Assembly: GCA_017163975.1 (NCBI GenBank)
Contig: JAFFSR010000251.1
Coordinates: 6,200,001-6,264,000, forward strand
From: Anastatus disparis
Taxonomy: Eukaryota; Arthropoda; Insecta; Hymenoptera; Eupelmidae
Reading direction: 5' to 3'
Length of the DNA stretch: 64,000 nucleotides
Below the pieces are notes generated by a model that worked only from the letters and a program-made list of their open reading frames with translations, did not search any database and had not been told where the DNA came from. Positions 30,001 through 39,000 of this stretch are shown piece by piece. How positions within the stretch are numbered: position 1 is the stretch's first letter; each line of letters starts with the position of its first letter. The translations under genes were made by a program, and so were the position numbers.

Positions 30001-33000
30001 TTTTTTCAATTTTTAATTTAATGTCACTGTAATCTCTAATATAACATTAAAAAATTTAAGTAATTTTTAAGAAAGTTAACGAAAAATTCTCCTTAATAAG
30101 AATCATTTATCTGATAAAATCATTGTTGAAAGAACGTTATCATTTAAACGATCTTAAGATTTAGGGTTAAATACGCATGTACGTATTCTTTTCTTAACTT
30201 TTTATGGGACAGTAAACTAAGGAATTCAGGCCATAACAACAAAGCTTATAAGAATTAAGTATTCGAATAAAATACAAACTATGATTTAAAAATTAGAATT
30301 TAATACCGACACACTGTTAAGATGATGCGCGCTCTCATTTCCATTTTTTTCTCTTTGATTGCCGGAAGCCAAGACGAAGCAGCACGACAAAATATGACAT
30401 CAAAAACAGTATGCGCACATTTTTTTTCATTCTTTCGAACTGTTTCTCTCTTTCTGTGTATATGTCGAGGTGTATGCATGTGCGTGTACGTGCATAAGCG
30501 CACGTGTGTCTATGGTTCTAGCCAAGACCGTCTAACAGTTAATCTCTAACTTGTAATTCATAATCACGAGGTTCAAAATATACAACATGTTCCTTTCATA
30601 CGAAAACCGCTAATCGAAATAATTCAAACCTTTCCAAGTCAAGTAATTGACAATTAAATATTAGTATTTTTGATTTCAAGATTTTCCTAAAAGTAAAACG
30701 ATTAACTATACTTGAATTATATCAAGTAGTTTATTATTTTATTTCACTGAAAGCCATTTAAATTTTTTTTTATTCAACTTTTTTCAATTTCTTGGCCAAT
30801 AATGAAATTCTGAATTTTCTAAATTTTGTAAATAGATAAATTAAAGATTTAAACCAGAATTTAAAAAAAAAAAAAAAACCATTGACATAAACTGGCATTT
30901 ACAGTATAAAACGGCTATTGCTCTCGCTCATTGTCAACTTCTTCTTTTTACCTAATTTCTTTCCCATAGAGAAAGCATTGTATCGATGAATTTTTATATT
31001 TGAAGAAATTAATGTAATTTGAACTGTTGCTGCATTATTAACAATAAGTGAACCATCGGCTTTACAAATAAACTTGAATCAAAGAAATAGAATGACTATA
31101 TTAATGAAATAAATCAAGTACTTATAAAGTGTAATTCAAGTAAAATTTGTCAGACTTTCGTTCGTCAAACTTTATTATCAAATTTTTGAAATCATAAATG
31201 TAAATATTTGATTATTTATTCCTAAATTTAACTTAACAAATTATTCGAATATTTTTATTCGAAGCTCAAAAAAAAATTGTCAAAAATAAAAAAAATTTTT
31301 TATTTTGGGATGCTCAACAAAAGTGATAACTTATAATATATTATGCACCTAGGGAGTGAAAGTAAAGAATTTCTTAAATTGTATGTAAATGATAAAGATA
31401 CGATTTCATGCGTTGTTTGCTTTTCCTCCCTGGGTGTATAAAATACTATTACACTCAAGTTATTTTCTGGTGAACAGGATATATTATTGCTTAAATACTT
31501 TGTACAAACATTACTTTTGTTAAGTGTCCCGAAAAATACTTAATTTCTTTTTCACATTTAAATATGAAAAAAGTTAGATTATATTTAAATTGGTGAATTT
31601 TAAAGGAAACAATACGTATTGCATTTTTTCTGTATAGAAGCACAGGTCGTAGCATTCTCATTACCAATATTTCCCAAAGTCCAGATCGATCGTCCATTCT
31701 ACTTTAGCATAGAAAAACGACATAACAATGAGGAAACGATTAAATTATTTTCTGGATTGATCAGTACTCTATAAATTAAGGTAAAATATAAAAATTTTAT
31801 ATTTATTTTAGTTTGAATATAAATTGAGTGATGTATTGAAAATTTTTTTGATTTTTGGTTAAGAGCGGGTTGCTTTTTTTTTGCTTCAATATTTTTTACA
31901 TCTAAACTAATTATTGATTAAAAATGTTTTTTTTTAATTCAAATTTATAAAATTAAAGCTAAAAATTCAATTCTTTTCTTAAAAAATCTTACTTATTGAC
32001 CAAAGCTTTGAAATTATAGCAATAGCTTATTTTAAATATTAAAAAATCTGAAACTTAATCAATTAAAAATTTTTATGTTAACTTTATTTTTAACCTTTCT
32101 TGGTTTATTAATTTATAGAAGCAGGAATCGAAGATAGATTTGGTGCTGATCCCGACGTATTTATCATTGATCATCCTTCACTTTACATCATATCCAAGAA
32201 TGATTTAAATCTATTTGTTGGACATATTAATGATCCAGCTGATAAATAAACTTCAAATTTAGTTATTATTAATGAATTTTGAAAATTGATTGTTTATTGC
32301 GGTTTTTAAAATTTAATTTTCGTACTTAAAGAGAAGTTTTAAGTCAGAAATAAACTATTCCAAATATTTGTGTAAATTGTGCATTTGATTTTCATGATCA
32401 TTTTTATGATGTAAAATAATTCAATATTTTTCATTTACTTTTCTAATTAATTATTTACTTCATTATTGAAAATATTGAAAAAAATTAATTGTGTATAATA
32501 ATTACATTAATGTACTAATGAATAGAAATTTGTTAATGTTATATATGTGTGTAATAAATAATTTGAATTAATAAAATAAAAGTGACCATAAAGAACTTGT
32601 GTCTATATATTTTTCTAACCTTTTATGCGCTTTTATGTTTTAAAATTTATTATGGGCTTTAATAATTATATAAGAAAAAAAATGAATATATTGAGTAAAG
32701 AAAAATGCAAAAGTGCAAGTTATACAATATGCATTGACAAAAGAAATAGAACTGACCCAGTGTTTGACTCTCAATACCGATGGTTTCCTACAATTTTTTA
32801 AAATTAATTATGTATTGCGTTTAATAAAATACAATTCGTAACACACAAACTAAGTAAAATTTACGTTACTTCTCTATTAGAAAAAATGAATAATTAATAA
32901 AATATTTAGCTTAAAACAATTCAGACACCATCTATTAATTAAAACATTTACAAGAGAAAAATTTCTGTGATCAATTTATTATAACGTTCATACGTTTCAT

Positions 33001-36000
33001 GTATTGTAAATTTTCAAAAAATAATTTTTTTCTTTTTCTTCAATATTTTGCTGTCAATACTAAATTCTTGGAGATGATTACTTCAGTTTATTAAATGGTG
33101 CATACGTTGCTATTCAAATATTTTTTTAAGCCTAAAATTTGCTTTATTGTTTTAATTTAATTTTGGTAAGCTTGTTCATGAGTTCATGTTTTCAATATTG
33201 ACAAAACAATCTGTATAAAATTTTTCATTTAGTTTTCAATATTCAAATAATCTTTTCTAAATAAAAACTTTCTTTTAAATTAGTAAATAAACAGAAAAAA
33301 ATCTTTATTTTCAATTCTTATCTTAAAAATGATTTTTCAAAAAAAAAAAAAAAATGAAAATAATAAGAAATGTTAATATAAAACTTGATTTTTTAAATAA
33401 ATTTTATCTTATATTAATCAATACAAAACTGTCATGTCTAAAACTTTAAAATTAAGAAACTTATCTCCTATAAATAAATCTTATAACTAAAATAAGACAA
33501 TAATATAGATTGTTTGGTACTTTATCACAAACTTTATTTTTCCATTAAAAAGCTGTGTTTCAATTGAAATTTTTTTCCTTTTTTTAAACTATTGATTTAG
33601 AAAACAAATTATCGTTATTTAACAGTAGAATAGTTAAGCCAGAAAACCACTAAAATTTATTTTTAATTATTTACACATATTTATAAAAATTTCAATCACT
33701 TTATAAGTTGTTTAATGTACTATTATAGCACTGAGTGGCATAAATCCGCATTTATATCACGCCTATCAATGGCATAAGTAGTCCATTATTACACCGTGCC
33801 TATCAGCCTCGCTACGCACTTACGATAACCGCACGGTGCATAAACGAACTGCTAATGCTACTGACAGACGTGACAGCGGATTTATACTAGTCAGTGCTAT
33901 AAAAAATCATATGATACTCATGGTATAAATGGTCTATCGCACGACGTGAATTATCTAGCTAATACACGTCGCGCCATAATAGGCCATTTATGCCAGTATC
34001 ATAATGTACTATTACATACTTAACTCAATCTCTACACTATGATCATTGATTGAATCATTTAATTCATCATCGAAAAAATATAATTATCAAAAAGTATTAT
34101 TCATCTTATGATAATCATACGAATAATTATATTTAAAATTAAAATTTTAAATATTAATAAATCTGTAACACCGACAAAATTTTTCAGGGATCAAATTTGT
34201 TCCCGCCATGGCACCATTGCCGCCACATTTGATACCAAAACTTATAGTGGATAGACCTTCTTATTATGAAATAATTGATTCAAGACAAAACCTTGTTCTC
34301 TTCAGTGGCCATATCATTGAACCGAAAAATTAATAAATAATTTCTGACTTGATGACTTAATGAAAATTTTTTAGGATGTGAATGTTTTTATGTGTTTATT
34401 TACTAATAATAATTATTTTTATCTTTGATATGTATTTGTTTGTAAAAGAAGGCGTGATTTCAATAAAACTTTTATAATATGATCCTCCGCGCCAACAGTT
34501 ATTAAACATCCTTCATTATTCATTTATTTTTTTAAGATTGTCCTTTCTGGAATTTCCTTATTATTATACTTTTGCCGCGATCTATATTGCAATTTTAAAT
34601 TTTATTTAAAATACAACTATTAATTATTTATCATTAATTATAGGAATAAATTTTGAGCATCTTAGAGTTTATTTATTTTAACACAGCAGTTTTTATAACA
34701 AAATTAGATTAATCTGACACCTATTTTTTAGAGTGTTAACACAATTTTACTAACATATTTAAATGTTGTGAATTAATAGAATGCATTTTTTTCATGTTCT
34801 TAGTTATGAATTGTTTAGTAATTTATTTAAACTATGCATGCTGGAGAAATATATTTAATCAGGTATTTGATCTCAGGTTCTAACACGAGAATGTGGCAGA
34901 CTTTTATGATACTAGCATTTTTTTAAATAAAATTAATTTTATTAGAGTTGTGTTTTAAAACAAAACAATAAAAATTACAATAACATTTAGATAATTCAGT
35001 AACATATATTGTCAACTTAATAATTATTCATCTCAAATTAAAACTGAAAAAAATTGTTTAGGACTTGGTGTTAATTTTATTATTTTATTATTTTTCACGT
35101 ACAAATGTAAAAAAGAGGTTTGTATAATATTTAAATTTTGAAATTCTCAAGAAGTCAATATGTATCGAATTTTCCTTGTATATAGAAGCTGGAATTACGC
35201 TACTCTCCCTACCGATATTTTACGAACTCCACGTCGATCGTCCGTTCTACTTTAGCATAGAAAAACAACATAACGACGAAGAAACGATAACATTATTTTC
35301 TGGATTACTCAGAACACTATAAATTAAGGTAAAATATTAAATTTATATATTCATTATATTTTGAATATAAATAGAGTGCTATATATTGAGAATTTTTGAA
35401 TTTTTGCTTAAGGGGAAAATTGCTTTTTTTGCTTTAGTTTTTTCGTCTACGCCAATCATAAATTTTGATGATATTTTATATATATTTTTATTCATTTGAA
35501 TTTTGAACTAACAAGAAAAGTACATTGTATTCAGAATTTGAATTTTCTTTTAACGTTATGAACAGTTTTATCTAAATTATGTTTTTTAAAAAAATTGCAT
35601 TTGCTTACAGTTTTTGAATTAGTTCTGCTAGAGGGTCTTTATTAAGAACATATTAAGATCGAAATAAAAACCAAATATTTAGATGTTAATGTGCATAGAA
35701 AATAAATGCTACATTTCAGATTAGATTTTATCCTGATTTCGATTCCTTCATACTTTAAGAACAAAACTTTTTTTATCAAAAGATTTTAATCTCAACTTTA
35801 ATATAATTATTTAAAGAATCTTTGAGATAATTGATTAAAAATTATACAACTACTTTATAATTTCATATAAAAAGTTTAAACAAAACCTGAAAATCAAATA
35901 CAATGCACTTTTCTTGTAAGTTTTCGAAAACGGTTAATAGAAATTTTTCTTTTATGGTCATTTTTTTATCTTGAATATAATAAAATTTGCTGCTCATACA

Positions 36001-39000
36001 ATTAATATTTTTGACTTTATTTTTTAATTTTTATTGGTTTATTAAAATTTTAGAAGCAGAAATCGACATGAGGATGGGTTCTTCTGATCCCGATGAATTT
36101 CACGTCGACCGCCCTTCACTTTTCATCATATCCAAGAAGGATGTCGATCTATTTGTTGGACATATTAGCAATCCAACAGATAAAAAATCTCAAAATGTAA
36201 TTATTATCCACGAAGTTTGGTGGAAAATTATCTTTCATCGTGGTTAATTTAAATGTATAAAATTCAATTTTCCCAAGAAATTAAGATGAATTTTAAATAA
36301 GAAATCATCTATTACAAATAATTACATTATTTATATATTTACTTACTATAATTTTAATGATGTAAAATAATTTAGTTCAATTCACCTATTTTTCTGATTA
36401 TTGAGTTCCTGAAAATTTTATTAAAAAAAACTAGTTTTATAAATTTATGATTAATTTTAATGTTCCATATAACAATTAAATTTATGTATTGATACGTGTG
36501 AAAACTTTAATATTTGTATGACTTGTTATGTATGTATGTAATAAATATTTGAATCAATAAAATAATACTGCCGCATAACACTTGTGTTTATATATTTCTG
36601 AATTTTCGTAACCAAAAAAACTATAGGTGTAAAAAAGGAATACATGAATATTTAGAATTATAAAAAACAAATTTTGTATATTATAATTTATGTGCAAAAA
36701 AGCTTTGTGTATATTTATTTTGTATATAAATGTATAAAATTATAATAAGAATCTGTCTGTATATAAAAATTTTCTGCAATGTTTGTTTTGTGTTACCTTT
36801 TTCAATTTTCTTTGAAAAACTGCTGAATATTCTTATGTCAAATATTTTTGTCGTTTATTGTCAATAATAATTGTTTGCATTTCATCTTTATTTTGTTGCC
36901 AAAACCGATCTTCATAAAAGCTACCCTTTTTTTTAAATTTTACAAAAAAATATTTATTTTTAATGTATTTTTTATTCGAATTCTTTTTCAGCAATGAAGA
37001 TGGTCATGAAGATGGCAATGGTCGAACCTACACCACCAGTTCAACTACATGTAGACAGACCATTTTTCTATCTTATTAAATCATCAAAAGTTTCATTATT
37101 TGAGGGTCATGTTTATGAACCAGAAATTTAAGAGATTTATAAATAATTTATTAATTTTATAAAGGTTTTATTTATTCAGGTAATCGTGTTTACTTTCTAA
37201 ATATGGCGTCATCCTTGAATTACGTAAATTTTTAAAGAAACGTGAAGATGTTTCGAAATTTTCATGCATTTTCACGTAGGGCAAGAGGTAGATAACAACT
37301 CGTTACGTAATTATCAAGACGAAAGTAGTTTTACTAATTTTACATATAGTGCTCTTCACGCGGACATCTTTTTACTGGTTCTATGAAATTTTAATATAAT
37401 TATAAAAAATTATTAATTTTTAATCGTATTCACATGCGTACCTTTAATTAAAATTAAGTTTGTATAATATGAAAAAAATTATGATTAAATTAATTAAATA
37501 AGATTTAATTATAAATGTATAATTTACAAGATCATAACATTCTTGTATTTTAAGACTTTTTATAATTAAATGAGGTTTTTACTTCAAAGACTGAGTTTTA
37601 ACAATATAAAAATTTATATTATAACTAAGTTACGAATCATTTAATTTTATTATAAATTAATAATGATTCAAATTTATTTTAATTAATAAAGAAAATTACA
37701 AAGTAATGTAAGAAGTTCTGGAGGAAACGAAGTTTAAGAAAATTTTATGCTTCCTTACGCTGGAAAAGAAGAGTTAGTTTTCTTGAAAAAAAACTGCTTA
37801 CGTAATTTAAGGATGATCCATATGGCCCACATTTTTTAACTTTTTATATCTATGACTTAATTTTTTGATTTACTATAAATAAATTAATACACAAAGAGAT
37901 TATTTAAAGTATTTTTAATAAATAGATTTTTAAAAATCAGTAATCTGATATCTTGTGAAATTGTTAAATTTATGTAATAATAGTCAAAGTAGTATTAATA
38001 TATGTATATTATTCATTAAAAAAATTAGATAAATTAATTCTTAATAATTAGATGTATTTAAACTATAAAATTGTTTTAGATCGAAATTCGATTTAAAAAC
38101 CAAAGAATTTGTATTACATATTTATGTATATCATACTAAAGAATATACTATTATAACATTAGTAACATAAATAAAGAAAATGCAAAATTAATTACATAGG
38201 TTTTATTTATTTATTGTCATTAAAAAAAATAGTGTAAATACCAATTTTTGTTATAAGCACATGAGTTTTTTATATTAAATAAATAGCAAGTGATGAAAAA
38301 GATGTAACTTTCTAGAATATGTAAAGACACAGTCAAGTAACTTTCCCAAATTAAAAATTTACTTCTTACATTCATCTATACTTTTGAAAGATTAGTTAAT
38401 AAATTCTAGTTTATATTATAGATTATTAAAAGCAATAAATTTGGTAAGTTAATTTTTAAACTATTATATGAATTGATGACCCTGTAAAAAAGGTAATTTA
38501 TTAAATTTATATTTATTTTTATAGTAATATTGATTGCAACTTCGAATGTTTTTGAATGCTTATTGTTTTTTTTATAATTGCATGCTGGTTTGATTAACTA
38601 ACAGAATGATTTTTTTCGTTTGTAGATATATTATTTATTAGTATAGTTAGTGTACATAAATTTTTTTATTGAGGTGTAGGTTAAATTATGCAAAGCATAA
38701 AAATTTTTAATTATCTATAATCAATAATTTATTCATGCAAAGTATTTCAAATATTAGTTCAAATGCTTGTAAATTCTAAAAAGAGTCCTAATTACATCGA
38801 CAGCGCTTTTTCTTAAACTTTGACCCCAGTAAGCTTTAAAAATGTTTTCGTAAGAAAAGATATTTTAACGATGCCCTCTTTTTCTATTTAAAAAAAATTA
38901 AATTGCTTTTTGGGATACTCGAAAAATAATTTATATGATAAAGTATTAAAGTTTTATTTTTTCAAAACCTAAATCAAGCAGAAAAATTTAATGTTACTAT

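Noticed and set aside
30300..30549. Overlapping open frames on both strands, the + one with a signal-peptide-like start ([15 protein letters not shown])
   Set aside because: No family match, no splice signals in phase, low-complexity Cys/Val run at the end; probably chance in a slightly GC-richer intron patch.
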